DNA of 64,000 nucleotides, taken from Martelella mediterranea DSM 17316. Lineage in GTDB: Bacteria; Pseudomonadota; Alphaproteobacteria; Rhizobiales; Rhizobiaceae. The first letter of the stretch is position 1; every line of letters begins with the position of its first letter. The position numbers and the translations under genes were made by a program. Below are positions 1 through 10,146 of the stretch, piece after piece. The DNA lies in contig NZ_CP020330.1 in assembly GCF_002043005.1 (NCBI RefSeq), positions 2,684,001 through 2,748,000 on the forward strand. The letters are read 5' to 3'. The notes under the pieces are model-generated. The model searched no databases, was not told the DNA's origin, and saw only the letters and a list, made by a program, of their open reading frames with translations.

Positions 1-234
1 ATCGACGGTCGCTGGTCCTATCTCGGCTCGTCCAATCTCGATTCGCGCTCGCTGCGGCTGAACTTCGAAACCGATCTCGAAGTCTTCGATACGGGGTTTG
101 CAACGGAGCTTCACGCGCGCATCAGCGCCGCGCGCGCCAATTCCACCGAGGTGACGATCGCCAAGCTGAAGGAGAGGCCATTCCCCTACCGGCTCCGCGA
201 CCGGATTTTGTGGCTGGGATTGCCGTATCTCTGA
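1..234 (+). CDS. Phospholipase D / cardiolipin synthase family protein, 3' end only
   Basis: The first 77 codons visible are the C-terminus of a gene that starts before the window; it ends at TGA 232-234. The peptide opens with IDGRWSYLGSSNLDSRSLRL, the second half of the PLD HxKx4Dx6GSxN signature, so the catalytic His and Lys lie just upstream of base 1. Family members join or hydrolyse phosphatidyl groups at the inner membrane, typically cardiolipin synthesis from phosphatidylglycerol. The Asn and Ser of the motif are intact. The EEP-family gene 40 bp downstream on the same strand is probably cotranscribed. Another PLD-family function cannot be excluded without the N-terminal part. Confidence 0.85.
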   Translation: MDGRWSYLGSSNLDSRSLRLNFETDLEVFDTGFATELHARISAARANSTEVTIAKLKERPFPYRLRDRILWLGLPYL

Positions 235-274
235 AAACACCCCATATTCATGTTTATTGAATTGCGTGTGAAAC

Positions 275-1111
275 ATGATCCCGATCAAATCTCCACTCGC
301 CAATGCCGTGTTGCGCTCCTTCCGTGAGAACGGAAAGCGTCCGGATTCGGTCGTGCCGATGGCAGGCGAGGGGCTCAGGGTCGCGACCTATAACGTGCAT
401 AAATGTGTCGGCACCGACGGCCGTTTCGATCCCGACCGCACCTTTGAGGTGATCCGCGAGATCGGCGCCGACCTGATTGCACTTCAGGAGGCCGACACCC
501 GTTTCGGCGAGCGCACCGGGCTTTTGGATCTCAAGCGCATCGAGGATGAAACCGGCCTGGTCGCCGTGCCGGCGGAGGCAAGCGTTCGCGCCCATGGCTG
601 GCACGGCAACGTTCTCCTGTTCCGCGACGGCGCGGTGCGCGATATCCACCGCGAGAAACTGCCGGGGCTGGAACCTCGCGGCGCGTTGTTAACCGATATC
701 GAACTCAGGAGCGGCATACACTTGCGTGTTGTTGCCGTGCATCTCGGCCTGTTCCGCGCCTCGCGCCGCCAGCAGGCCGATCACATTATCGGCCTTCTCG
801 GAAACCGCGAGGAGAGCCCGACGCTGATCATGGGCGACATGAACGAGTGGCGGCTGGGCAATGGCTCGGCGCTGCGGCGGTTCGAGGACAGTTTCGGCGC
901 GCTGCCGCCGCCCAAGGCGAGCTTTCCCGCCCGCTGGCCGGTGCTGGCGCTCGACCGCATCATCGCCAATCGCGACGATCTGGTCGCCGACCTGGCGGCC
1001 CATGATTCGCTCTTGGCCCGGGTCGCCTCCGACCATCTGCCGCTGACGGCGTTGCTTGATACGGCGGCGTTGAGCGGCGAGACGACTGAGACGGCACGGG
1101 CTTCGGGGTGA
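275..1111 (+). CDS. Endonuclease/exonuclease/phosphatase (EEP) family protein
   Basis: The 278-residue product has the EEP fold landmarks in order: TYNVH near residue 39, the metal-binding Glu in LQEAD near residue 71, GDMNEW near residue 189 and the C-terminal SDHLPL pair (Asp-His). These residues coordinate Mg and cleave a phosphodiester or phosphomonoester. The substrate (DNA, phospholipid or inositol phosphate) cannot be told from sequence. No signal peptide is evident; the first ~30 residues are poorly conserved in character and the true start could be the internal Met near residue 29. It sits directly after a phospholipase D-type gene, which suggests a membrane-lipid context, but this is inference. 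Confidence 0.8.
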   Translation: MIPIKSPLANAVLRSFRENGKRPDSVVPMAGEGLRVATYNVHKCVGTDGRFDPDRTFEVIREIGADLIALQEADTRFGERTGLLDLKRIEDETGLVAVPAEASVRAHGWHGNVLLFRDGAVRDIHREKLPGLEPRGALLTDIELRSGIHLRVVAVHLGLFRASRRQQADHIIGLLGNREESPTLIMGDMNEWRLGNGSALRRFEDSFGALPPPKASFPARWPVLALDRIIANRDDLVADLAAHDSLLARVASDHLPLTALLDTAALSGETTETARASG

Positions 1112-1135
1112 ATGAACGTGCAGCCTGTTTCTGGA

Positions 1136-1214
1136 GTCATCCTCGGGCTTGACCCGAGGATCCAGGCCACACGGCGAAAGCTGCCTTGACCCTCGGGTCA
1201 AGCCCGAGGGCGAC
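1136..1214. repeat. Paired-hairpin palindromic repeat, copy R1
   Basis: Two hairpins in mirror order: an arm around CTCGGGCTTGACCCGAG (1142-1158) and its reverse complement CTCGGGTCAAGCCCGAG (1192-1208), separated by about 33 bp. The same arm recurs near 6.4, 27.3, 40.4 and 63.5 kb, always between genes. It separates the EEP gene from ligA and is close to the copy beside the IS110 element (same spacer start GGATCCAGGCCACACGG). Confidence 0.85.
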
Positions 1215-1319
1215 GCGCCGAAACGCGTTATGAAACAGAATGGAACGCTGCGGCGCGCGCGGCGCTGCTCTGGCCAATGAAGTCACAACCCGCTTCCATT
1301 TCGCGCCGAACCGCTCTAA

Positions 1320-3497
<2,178 letters not shown>

Positions 3498-3536
3498 CCC
3501 GGCTCAGTTTGGGAGACACGTGGTCTGCCGCTTGCT

Positions 3537-3680
3537 CCAAATACTCTCTCCCGCTGGCGGGAGAGATGCCCCGAAAGGGGCAGTGAGGGTGGCGCAGCGT
3601 ATCCAGCTGTGAGGGCGTTCGCGGGGACACTCTCCCCCCTCACTGTCGCTTTCGCGACATCTCTCCCCTCCGGGGCGAGA
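3537..3680. repeat. Four-hairpin composite palindromic element, copy C1
   Basis: About 144 bp containing, in order, hairpins CCCGCTGGCGGG, GCCCCGAAAGGGGC, GTCGCTTTCGCGAC and CCCCTCCGGGG, with the outer parts repeated in mirror order. A second copy, almost identical in the outer hairpins, lies in the opposite orientation at 51763-51907. It fills most of the 302 bp between ligA and creA; no gene is visible there. Confidence 0.9.
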
Positions 3681-3799
3681 AGATTGGGGGGCTATGCGTC
3701 AGAGCCATGTGCCATTCGCTCGCTTTCTCGCAGGCGGTTCGCTTGCATAGCGTCGGCGACAACCTATCTTGAGAGCATGGATTTTCAGGGAGTTTCGAT

Positions 3800-4282
3800 A
3801 TGAAGCGGTTTGGTTTTGCCCTTTGCGCGGGTCTGTTGACGGCGGGGCTTGCGCAGGCGGAGCAGGTGGGCGAGGTCGGGGTCGACTGGGTCGGCAACGA
3901 TATCGTCGTGGAAGCCCTGCATGATCCTGAAGTGGACGGCGTAACCTGCCACATCGCCTATTTCGACCGCTCGATCATCGACCGGCTGTCGAAGGGGAAC
4001 TGGTTCGAGGACCCGTCGAATTCCTCGATCGCCTGCCGCCAGACCGGACCCATCAGGATCGGTGACATCGACCTCGACGCAAATGGCGAGGAGGTGTTCC
4101 GCGAGGGGCGCTCGCTGATCTTCAAGCAACTCGTGATCAAGCGCATATACGACAAGGCCAATGAAACCCTGATCTATCTCGCCCACACCCGCGAGATCAC
4201 CGAGGGCTCCGCCAAGATGTCGATGTCGACCGTGCCGCTTTACGGCCAGGACGTCGTGTGGGAAAACGGAGCGCCCGAGTAA
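3800..4282 (+). CDS. creA: CreA family periplasmic protein
   Basis: 160 aa, the usual CreA size. A Sec signal peptide is visible (MKRFGFALCAGLLTAGLAQA, cleavage after AQA near residue 20). The mature part begins EQVGEVGVDWVGNDI and contains the conserved DPEVDGVTCHIA and FEDPSNSSIACRQTGP blocks, with two cysteines that may form a disulfide. CreA is conserved across proteobacteria but its biochemical role is not established. The start at 3800 is supported by CAGGGAG upstream. It heads a same-strand run with the GFA, SCO1 and prmA genes. Confidence 0.92.
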   Translation: MKRFGFALCAGLLTAGLAQAEQVGEVGVDWVGNDIVVEALHDPEVDGVTCHIAYFDRSIIDRLSKGNWFEDPSNSSIACRQTGPIRIGDIDLDANGEEVFREGRSLIFKQLVIKRIYDKANETLIYLAHTREITEGSAKMSMSTVPLYGQDVVWENGAPE

Positions 4283-4303
4283 AGCAGGCACGAGGAGAGC
4301 ATC

Positions 4304-4777
4304 ATGAGGCTTGAAGCGAGCTGCCAGTGCGGCAAGGTTTCCTATTCGGTCGAAAGCCGAACGCCCTATCCCTATATGCGCTGCTATTGCAGCATCTGCC
4401 GCAAGCACGCCGGCGGCGGCGGTTATGCGATCAATCTTGGCGCAGACTCGGATACTCTGGAGGTGAGGGGCGGCGAGCACAAGCGGTTCTACCACGCCCG
4501 CATGCATGACGGCGAAAGCGAGGGCGAGCGACACTTTTGCGGCAATTGCGGCAGCGCGCTCTATCTCTATGACGAGCGCTGGCCGGAACTGGTGCATCCA
4601 ATTGCCGCAGCGGTGGATACGCCCTTGCCGCATCCGCCCGAGATCGTGCATATCATGCTGGACTCCAAGGCCAATTGGGTGGACGTGCCGGAAGGCCCCG
4701 GCCATGTCCATTTCGGCGGCTATCCGGAGCTTTCGATCGAGGACTGGCACCGCAAGCACGGTCTTCTGGAGGAATAG
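4304..4777 (+). CDS. GFA (CENP-V/GFA) family zinc protein
   Basis: 157 aa with the GFA fold: CQCGKVSY near residue 8, CYCSICRKHAGG near residue 27 and CGNCGSAL near residue 79, giving the cysteine sets that bind two zinc ions. The family includes enzymes described as glutathione-dependent formaldehyde-activating, but most members lack tested activity. An AGGAGAG ribosome binding site precedes ATG 4304, 21 bp after creA, so co-transcription is likely. The substrate is unknown. Confidence 0.88.
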   Translation: MRLEASCQCGKVSYSVESRTPYPYMRCYCSICRKHAGGGGYAINLGADSDTLEVRGGEHKRFYHARMHDGESEGERHFCGNCGSALYLYDERWPELVHPIAAAVDTPLPHPPEIVHIMLDSKANWVDVPEGPGHVHFGGYPELSIEDWHRKHGLLEE

Positions 4778-4810
4778 GGCGGCGCTCGGCGCGCCGAACA
4801 AGGGATAAGC

Positions 4811-5407
4811 ATGAAAACCTTCCGTCGCGTGCTCTGGGCTTCCGTCGCTGTGATATGCGCGGTGCTGATCTGGCTGGTTTATGAAATCGGCGAGACCAAT
4901 GAGGAGATGATGAATGTCCCCTTCGGTCCCTCCTTCCAGTTGACCGCCGGCGACGGCCAGCCGATCACCGAACAGGCGCTGCGCGACAAGCCGACCGCGC
5001 TGTTCTTCGGCTTTACCCATTGCCCGGAAGTCTGCCCCACAACGCTCTACGAGTTGAACGGCTGGCTCAACGAGGTTGATCCCGATGGCGACAGGATCAA
5101 CGCCTACTGGATGTCCGTCGACCCAGAACGCGATAGGCCGGAAACCATGGAGCGCTACCTTTCCAATGTCTCCGATCGCATCGAGGCGATTTCGGGCGAT
5201 CCCGACAAGGTGCGCGCCGCGCTCGACAAGTTCGGGATCTACTACGAGAAGGTCCCGCTCGACCCCGATCAGCCGGATGGCGATTACACGATGAACCACA
5301 ATGCCTCGGTGTTTTTGCTCGATGATGGCGGGGTGCTGAAGGGCACGATCGCCTATGGCGAAAGCCCGGATGTGGCGGTGAAGAAGCTCGAAAACCTGAT
5401 CAACTGA
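4811..5407 (+). CDS. SCO1/SenC/PrrC family copper chaperone
   Basis: 198 aa with one N-terminal membrane anchor (residues about 7-25, VLWASVAVICAVLIWLVYEI) followed by a thioredoxin-fold domain outside the membrane. The copper motif CPEVCP (CxxxC, near residue 75) and the distal His in NHNASVFLL near residue 162 are present. SCO proteins deliver copper to the CuA site of cytochrome c oxidase or act as thiol-disulfide reductases. No cox genes are nearby, so the oxidase partner is elsewhere. The start is supported by AGGGATAAGC before ATG. Confidence 0.92.
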   Translation: MKTFRRVLWASVAVICAVLIWLVYEIGETNEEMMNVPFGPSFQLTAGDGQPITEQALRDKPTALFFGFTHCPEVCPTTLYELNGWLNEVDPDGDRINAYWMSVDPERDRPETMERYLSNVSDRIEAISGDPDKVRAALDKFGIYYEKVPLDPDQPDGDYTMNHNASVFLLDDGGVLKGTIAYGESPDVAVKKLENLIN

Positions 5408-5478
5408 CGGCTGTGGCCTTGCCATTGACGGCGGGCGGGCTTATCGCGGATGGCAGGAATTTCAGGAAAGGCCGCTCC

Positions 5479-6360
5479 GTGAGCCAGATCAGACTTTACG
5501 TCACCACCAATGAAGCCGGCGCGGGCCAGATGCTCGATGCGCTTTCCATGGCGCTCGGCGAGGAGCCCTATGCGCTGGCGACCATGGAGATCGACGAGAA
5601 GGCTGATCGCTGGGAGGCCTCTGTCTATCTCGACGCGGACGAGGAAGACGCGCTGCGGGCGATCTTCGCGGACGTGGTGAAATCCGTCTTTGGCGAGAGC
5701 GGTCCGGAAATCGAGAAGGAAGAGATCGAGGAAATCGACTGGATCGCGAAATCGCTGGAAGGGCTGAAGCCGGTGCGTGCGGGGCGCTTTCTGGTTCACG
5801 GTTCGCATGACCGCGATCACCGCCGCGCCGGCGATATCGCCATCGAGATCGAGGCGGGGCAGGCGTTCGGAACTGGCCATCACGGCACCACCAGCGGCTG
5901 CCTGGAAATGATCGATACCGTGCTGAAGGCCGAGCAGCCGCTGAACGCGCTCGATCTCGGCACGGGTACGGGCGTGCTGGCAATGGCGGTGCGCAAGCTC
6001 AGGCCGATCCCGGTTCTCGCCACCGACATCGACCCGGTCGCTGTCAAGGTGGCGCGCGACAATGCGCGCGCGAACGGCATCGCCTCCGGCATCGATTTCG
6101 TCACCGCGCCGGGCTTTCACCACGCGGCCTTTGCCGAATATGCGCCGTTCGACCTGATCATCGCCAATATTCTCGCCCGCCCGCTGATGAAGCTCGCGCC
6201 GGGCTTGAAGCGCAATCTGGCGCCGGGCGGCGCGGTCATCCTGTCCGGCATTCTCGCCGAGCAGCGCTGGAAGGTGCTCTCAGCTTACCGTACGCAAGGC
6301 ATGCGCCACGAGCGCACCTATTGGCGCAATGGCTGGGTGACGTTGCTGCTGAGAGGGTAG
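5479..6360 (+). CDS. prmA: Ribosomal protein L11 methyltransferase PrmA
   Basis: I place the start at GTG 5479, behind CAGGAAAGG, giving 293 aa beginning (M)SQIRLYVTTNEAG, the normal PrmA start; a GTG at 5413 would add 22 unconserved residues. The Rossmann-type SAM domain holds ALDLGTGTGVLAMAV (motif I), ATDIDPVAV and the catalytic-loop-like IIANILARPL. PrmA trimethylates lysines and the N-terminus of L11, using SAM. Residues 1-120 form the L11-recognition domain. It follows the SCO1 gene on the same strand with 71 bp between them. Confidence 0.95.
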   Translation: MSQIRLYVTTNEAGAGQMLDALSMALGEEPYALATMEIDEKADRWEASVYLDADEEDALRAIFADVVKSVFGESGPEIEKEEIEEIDWIAKSLEGLKPVRAGRFLVHGSHDRDHRRAGDIAIEIEAGQAFGTGHHGTTSGCLEMIDTVLKAEQPLNALDLGTGTGVLAMAVRKLRPIPVLATDIDPVAVKVARDNARANGIASGIDFVTAPGFHHAAFAEYAPFDLIIANILARPLMKLAPGLKRNLAPGGAVILSGILAEQRWKVLSAYRTQGMRHERTYWRNGWVTLLLRG

Positions 6361-6386
6361 GCCGTCACTTTCGGGACGGCATCAGA

Positions 6387-6600
6387 CTGCTGACAAAGTT
6401 CTCCCCACCTTCCTTCGTCACCCTCGGGCTTGTCCCGAGGGTCTAAGCACGTATCAATGCGACAAGCGTATCGGACGAAAGGTCAATTCAAAGCAAGATG
6501 TTACGGACCGCCGACTCCGCTCGTGCGAAGCGGTGGTTAGATCCTCGGGACAAGCCCGAGGATGACGTCCGTAAAAAGGGTTGGTTTGTAAGTAACCCGA
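6387..6600. repeat. ~210 bp hairpin-bounded dispersed element, copy R2
   Basis: Two mirror-image hairpin arms (CCCTCGGGCTTGTCCCGAGGG at 6421-6441 and CCTCGGGACAAGCCCGAGG at 6543-6561) bound a ~100 bp interior. Read on the minus strand, the whole block, interior included, aligns with 40370-40590 (shared GAGCGGAGTC, GGTACGCTT-like, GTGCTTAGACCCTCGGGAC and an ACTTTGTCAGCAG-like end). It lies between the convergent ends of prmA and the GlxA regulator. No coding capacity is apparent. Confidence 0.75.
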
Positions 6601-6605
6601 AGGCT

Positions 6606-7616
6606 CTACACCGCAACCCCGATCGCGCTTTCCCGCACAGACATGCGGGCCTGGCGGCGCTGGGCGCGTTCCTGCTGGGGGGAACACTGGTAGATTTCGC
6701 GGTAGCATTTTGAAAAATGCGAGGCGGAGACGAAACCGCAGGCGACCGCGACATCGACGATCGGCATGGTCGATTGTGCCAGCAGCCGGCGGGCGCGATC
6801 GAGGCGGATTTCGAGATAATAGCGCGCCGGCGAGCGGCCCATCTCCTGGCGGTACAGCCGTTCGATCTGGCGGCGCGACAGCCCGACCGCATCGGCAATC
6901 TCGATTAGCGAAAGCGGCTCGGCGAGGTTGGCCTCCATCAGCTCGATGATCTGCAGCACCTTGCCGTTCTGGACTCCGAGGCGGGCGCTGAGCGGCAGGC
7001 GCTGGCGCTCGGAGGACAGGCGCACCCGGTCGGTCAGCGCCTGTTCACAGATTGCGTTGACGAGGCCCTCGCCGAATTCCCGGCCGATCAGGTGCAGGAT
7101 CATGTCGAGCGAAGCGGTGCCGCCGGCCGAGGTATAGATGTTGCGGTCGATGACGAAGAGGTCGGCATGGGCGTCGATTTCCGGCCAGGTTTCGGTGAAG
7201 CCCGGCATATTCTCCCAATGGATCGCGCAGCGGCGGCCCTTGAGCAGGCCGGCGCGCGCCAGCAGGTGCGTGCCCGTGCACATCGCGCCGATGCCGCAGC
7301 CGCGATTGTTGAGCTCGCGCAGCCAGGCCTCGAAGGATTTGTTGTAGTAGTCCTCGACGTCGATGCCGGAACAGACCAGCACCAGATCCGGACGCTTCTC
7401 GCCCATCAGCGCGCGGCGCTCGTCGGCGAGCGAGGTGTCCGGCTCGATGGCGATGCCGCTCGAGGAACAGATTTTCAGCCCGCTATCGGAGGCGATCCGC
7501 CAGCGATAGGCCTCATAGCCGAGCATCCTGTTGGCGATGCGCAACGCCTCGATCGCGCTGGTAAAGGGCAGCAGCGAGAATTGCGGAACGAGATAAAAGA
7601 CAAACGATCTTACCAT
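6606..7616 (-). CDS. GlxA family AraC-type transcriptional regulator
   Basis: 336 aa from the start I prefer (M at 7616, MVRSFVFYLVPQFSLLPF, the usual N-terminus of the family). A longer reading to 7775 adds 53 hydrophobic residues not typical of these proteins. Residues ~1-180 are a DJ-1/PfpI-like domain, including GAMCTGTHLLARAGLL with the nucleophile-elbow Cys, but it acts as a ligand domain here. Residues ~230-330 are the AraC double helix-turn-helix (PLSLIEIADAVGLSRRQIERLYR and CGFVSASHFSKCYRE). Related regulators control choline, carnitine or arginine catabolism; no such target is adjacent. Confidence 0.88.
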   Translation of the reverse strand: MVRSFVFYLVPQFSLLPFTSAIEALRIANRMLGYEAYRWRIASDSGLKICSSSGIAIEPDTSLADERRALMGEKRPDLVLVCSGIDVEDYYNKSFEAWLRELNNRGCGIGAMCTGTHLLARAGLLKGRRCAIHWENMPGFTETWPEIDAHADLFVIDRNIYTSAGGTASLDMILHLIGREFGEGLVNAICEQALTDRVRLSSERQRLPLSARLGVQNGKVLQIIELMEANLAEPLSLIEIADAVGLSRRQIERLYRQEMGRSPARYYLEIRLDRARRLLAQSTMPIVDVAVACGFVSASHFSKCYREIYQCSPQQERAQRRQARMSVRESAIGVAV

Positions 7617-7823
7617 GATGGACACCGCCGCGCTGAGAGCCGGATTCGACACTTGAGAAAATACAATTTCCGCAAGAAACCGGGTCGCCAATAGTCTGTT
7701 TACGACATTGACACAGACAAATGCGGCGGGAAAGAGCACGACACTTAGAATGGTTCGATTTTTCCGGTCGGCCATGCCCTTTCAGGCGCAAAGGACGTGG
7801 CCGACCGGCGCTTCCGGCGCGCC

Positions 7824-7991
7824 TCAATCATGCCGCCAGTAGCGGTCATCGGAAAAGACATCCTGGCGCAGATGCGGCGGGACCCGCCTGATGTTTTTCT
7901 CAAGCTGCTGCTTGCGCGCAAGCTGGTCCTGCAGGTTGGCATATCCTGCGAGCGGCGCCACCAGATGGCGTAATATGATGAACAATCCCAT
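7824..7991 (-). CDS. Small protein of unknown function (55 aa)
   Basis: ATG at 7991 is preceded by GGAGAGAAGTC, an excellent ribosome binding site, and the frame runs 55 codons to TGA at 7824. The product starts MGLFIILRHLVAPLAGYANL (an amphipathic or short hydrophobic segment) and continues with a charged tail, QDQLARKQQLEKNIRRVPPH, ending in DDRYWRHD. I do not recognise the family. It is divergent from the LysR gene (111 bp between starts), the arrangement expected if LysR controls it. Short basic proteins of this sort often occur beside regulators in rhizobia, but no function is assigned. Confidence 0.6.
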   Translation of the reverse strand: MGLFIILRHLVAPLAGYANLQDQLARKQQLEKNIRRVPPHLRQDVFSDDRYWRHD

Positions 7992-8102
7992 GACTTCTCT
8001 CCTTCAAGCGGGGGTGATGAGAGAAAGGTAGGCGGATTTGACATTCAATCAAACGAAATGTAATCATAGGTTCAGTCAAAAATATTGATCCAAGAGGCAG
8101 CC

Positions 8103-9008
8103 ATGACCCTCAGCCTGCAAACGCCGCTCCCGGTTCTCGACAACGACATTCTGCGCACCTTCGTGGCGATCGCGGAAACCGGCAGTTTTTCCGGCGCCGC
8201 CGAGCGGGTTTTCAGAACGCCCTCGGCGGTGTCGATGCAGATCAAGCGCCTGGAAGAAGTTGTCGGCGCCTCTCTGTTCGTGCGGGACTCCCGATCCGTG
8301 CGGCTCACCCGCAGCGGCGAGACGTTGTTGTCCTATGCCAGACGGATGCTGGCGCTGTCCAATGAGGCGATGTCGCGTTTCCGCCATCCCGATATGCATG
8401 GCGTGGTGCGGCTCGGTGCGACCGACGATATCGGCGAGCGCGTCCTGCCGACCGTGCTCAAGCGTTTTGCCGAGGCATTTCCGAGCGTGATGGTCGACGT
8501 CACCATCGATAATTCCAACGGCCTTGCCCAGCGGCTGCGCGAGCAGCGGCTCGACCTCACCCTTCTGAACTCCGGCGACCTGCCGGGCAGGGATGAAGAC
8601 GGCGAACTGATCATGCGCGAACGGCTGGTCTGGGTCGGCGCGAAATGCGGCACGGCCTATCTCAAGGAGCCCTTGCCGGTGTCGATGTGGGAGCAGAGTT
8701 GCTGCTGGCGGCACGAGGCGGTGCGCAAGCTTGCCGAGGCCGGCCGGCCCTATCGCGTCGCCTATCTGAGCGCGACCACCATGGTTCAGCGCGCCGCGGT
8801 TCTCTCCGATCTCGCCGTCGCGCCGATGGCGGCTTATTACGTCACCGACGACATGGAAGTGCTGGGACCCGACAAGGGGCTTCCCGAACTCGGCCTTTAT
8901 GACATCCGGCTGAAGTTTTCCGACCAGCGCGGCGAGCTGATCGAGGCGGTGGCCGATGCGATCCGCCATGCCCTGCAGCCGACCCAGCTTGCCAACCGGG
9001 TTGCATGA
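8103..9008 (+). CDS. LysR family transcriptional regulator (LrhA-like)
   Basis: 301 aa. The N-terminal winged helix-turn-helix (LRTFVAIAETGSFSGAAERV...SAVSMQIKRLEEVVG) is followed by a periplasmic-binding-protein-like effector domain. The sequence resembles E. coli LrhA/PecT-type members more than metabolic CbbR types (LxLLNSGDLPGR, YRVAYLSATTMVQRAAV). ATG 8103 follows AGAGGCAGCC; a TTG at 8085 would add six residues. LrhA-like proteins control motility and surface traits in enterobacteria. The divergent small gene at 7824-7991 is a possible target. Confidence 0.9.
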   Translation: MTLSLQTPLPVLDNDILRTFVAIAETGSFSGAAERVFRTPSAVSMQIKRLEEVVGASLFVRDSRSVRLTRSGETLLSYARRMLALSNEAMSRFRHPDMHGVVRLGATDDIGERVLPTVLKRFAEAFPSVMVDVTIDNSNGLAQRLREQRLDLTLLNSGDLPGRDEDGELIMRERLVWVGAKCGTAYLKEPLPVSMWEQSCCWRHEAVRKLAEAGRPYRVAYLSATTMVQRAAVLSDLAVAPMAAYYVTDDMEVLGPDKGLPELGLYDIRLKFSDQRGELIEAVADAIRHALQPTQLANRVA

Positions 9009-9035
9009 ACTGCGTAAGACAAAGCCCGTAAGCCT

Positions 9036-9644
9036 TTAGAAAAGCAGTGCAATCAGTGCCCCTGCCGCAATCACCACGAGGCCCGCGAGCAGGATCGAAA
9101 TGACGCCGGTGATGATGCCGACGATAAGGCCATAGCCGTCCCGTTCGGTGTCCGACAACCCGATCACGGCGAGCGCGAATGCCGGCAGCCAGTTGCCGAA
9201 CGGGATCGGCATGAACACCACCAGCGACAGCAGAAAGGCGAAGGCGCCGAGCAGGCGCTCCGACCGACGGGTTTTCAGGAACCAGTATCGGGGCCGCACC
9301 GCGCTTTCGATCCAGCGCAACCAGGGCAGTATCCGTTCCAGCAACGCCATGAAGCGCGCGCCGTCCATCGAGAATTGTGCGATCCGCTCCGGCAACCAGA
9401 CGCGCTTGCGGCGCGATGCCATCATCTGCCAGCTCACGAGGATCAGCGGTATGCCGAGCACCAGTGTCGCGCCCGGCGGCAGCGGTATCAGGTTGGGGAT
9501 CGCAAACAGCACCAGAAAGGCGCCGAAGGACCGTTCGGCCAGCGCGCCATCGAGCTGATCGAGGCTGACGCGGCCATCCGGTCCAGGCTGGAGGCGGGCG
9601 AGAATGGCGGAGAGCTTGTCACTGTCTTCCGTATGTTCGTTCAC
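9036..9644 (-). CDS. ExoD family membrane protein
   Basis: 202 aa from GTG 9644 (behind GAGGAAACCGTC). The N-terminal ~60 residues are cytosolic (LSAILARLQPGPDGRVSLDQ), followed by the family core FGAFLVLFAIPNLIPLPPGA and several hydrophobic helices to the C-terminus (ILLAGLVVIAAGALIALLF). ExoD proteins were named for an exopolysaccharide-deficient rhizobial mutant; their molecular role is unsettled. It converges on the LysR gene with only 27 bp between stops. A longer reading to 9728 adds 28 unsupported residues. Confidence 0.88.
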   Translation of the reverse strand: MNEHTEDSDKLSAILARLQPGPDGRVSLDQLDGALAERSFGAFLVLFAIPNLIPLPPGATLVLGIPLILVSWQMMASRRKRVWLPERIAQFSMDGARFMALLERILPWLRWIESAVRPRYWFLKTRRSERLLGAFAFLLSLVVFMPIPFGNWLPAFALAVIGLSDTERDGYGLIVGIITGVISILLAGLVVIAAGALIALLF

Positions 9645-9916
9645 GACGGTTTCCTCTGCTTGGGCACGGAAGAAAGTAGGAACGCAATGCGGCTTTTGGA
9701 AGTGCCACCGGGCGTCTTCGCGGGGCATGGTGAAGCCTGTGGAAATCTCTGCTTTTCATTGTGGATAATGGAGGGAAGATCTGGGGAGAAACTGTGAAGA
9801 TCTTTTCGAGCCCGGTTCTGAGTAGGGATTAGTTTCGCTCTCGCAGGCATTGGCCCGGAACACGATGCGGTTCTGAACGTTTAAGAGACATCCGAACGAA
9901 AAATCAGGAGTTCGAA

Positions 9917-10078
9917 ATGTTCAAAGGTAAGGTCATCCTCGCTTCCATTCTTTTCGCCATGGGCAGCCTGCTTGCCTCTTGCGGCAACACCATCGAAGGC
10001 ATGGGCCAGGATACGGCGAACGCCATCGATGCGACGCAGAACGCCGGCCAGTCCGTAGACCGCGCTGCAAGCTATTAA
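9917..10078 (+). CDS. Entericidin A/B family lipoprotein
   Basis: A 53-residue product with a lipoprotein signal: MFKGKVILASILFAMGSLLA followed by the lipobox LLASC (lipidated Cys22). The mature peptide is CGNTIEGMGQDTANAIDA..., matching the entericidin pattern CNT-EG-G-D--A. In enterobacteria EcnA/EcnB act as a toxin/antidote lipoprotein pair; rhizobial homologues occur singly and their function is untested. ATCAGGAGTTCGAA gives a clear ribosome binding site, and a strong terminator follows at 10101. Confidence 0.85.
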   Translation: MFKGKVILASILFAMGSLLASCGNTIEGMGQDTANAIDATQNAGQSVDRAASY

Positions 10079-10100
10079 TCCAAGATTTTGATTTCATTGC

Positions 10101-10130
10101 AAAAGCCCGGGCCGAGCGCTCGGGCTTTTT
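10101..10130 (+). terminator. Rho-independent terminator of the entericidin-like gene
   Basis: AAAAGCCCG (10101-10109) pairs with CGGGCTTTT (10121-10129) around an 11-nt spacer and ends in a T run. The A/T flanks are symmetrical, so it can also stop the convergent oxidoreductase gene on the minus strand. Confidence 0.9.
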
Positions 10131-10146
10131 GGTTTCCGGAAGAAGG

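Noticed and set aside
7617..7775. N-terminal extension of the GlxA regulator to ATG 7775
   Set aside because: The added 53 residues are hydrophobic and absent from this family; conserved sequence begins at the Met at 7616.
9772..9814. GAAGATCT direct repeat near 9775 and 9796 as an operator
   Set aside because: Only two imperfect copies 21 bp apart in a 272-bp gap; no symmetry or context.
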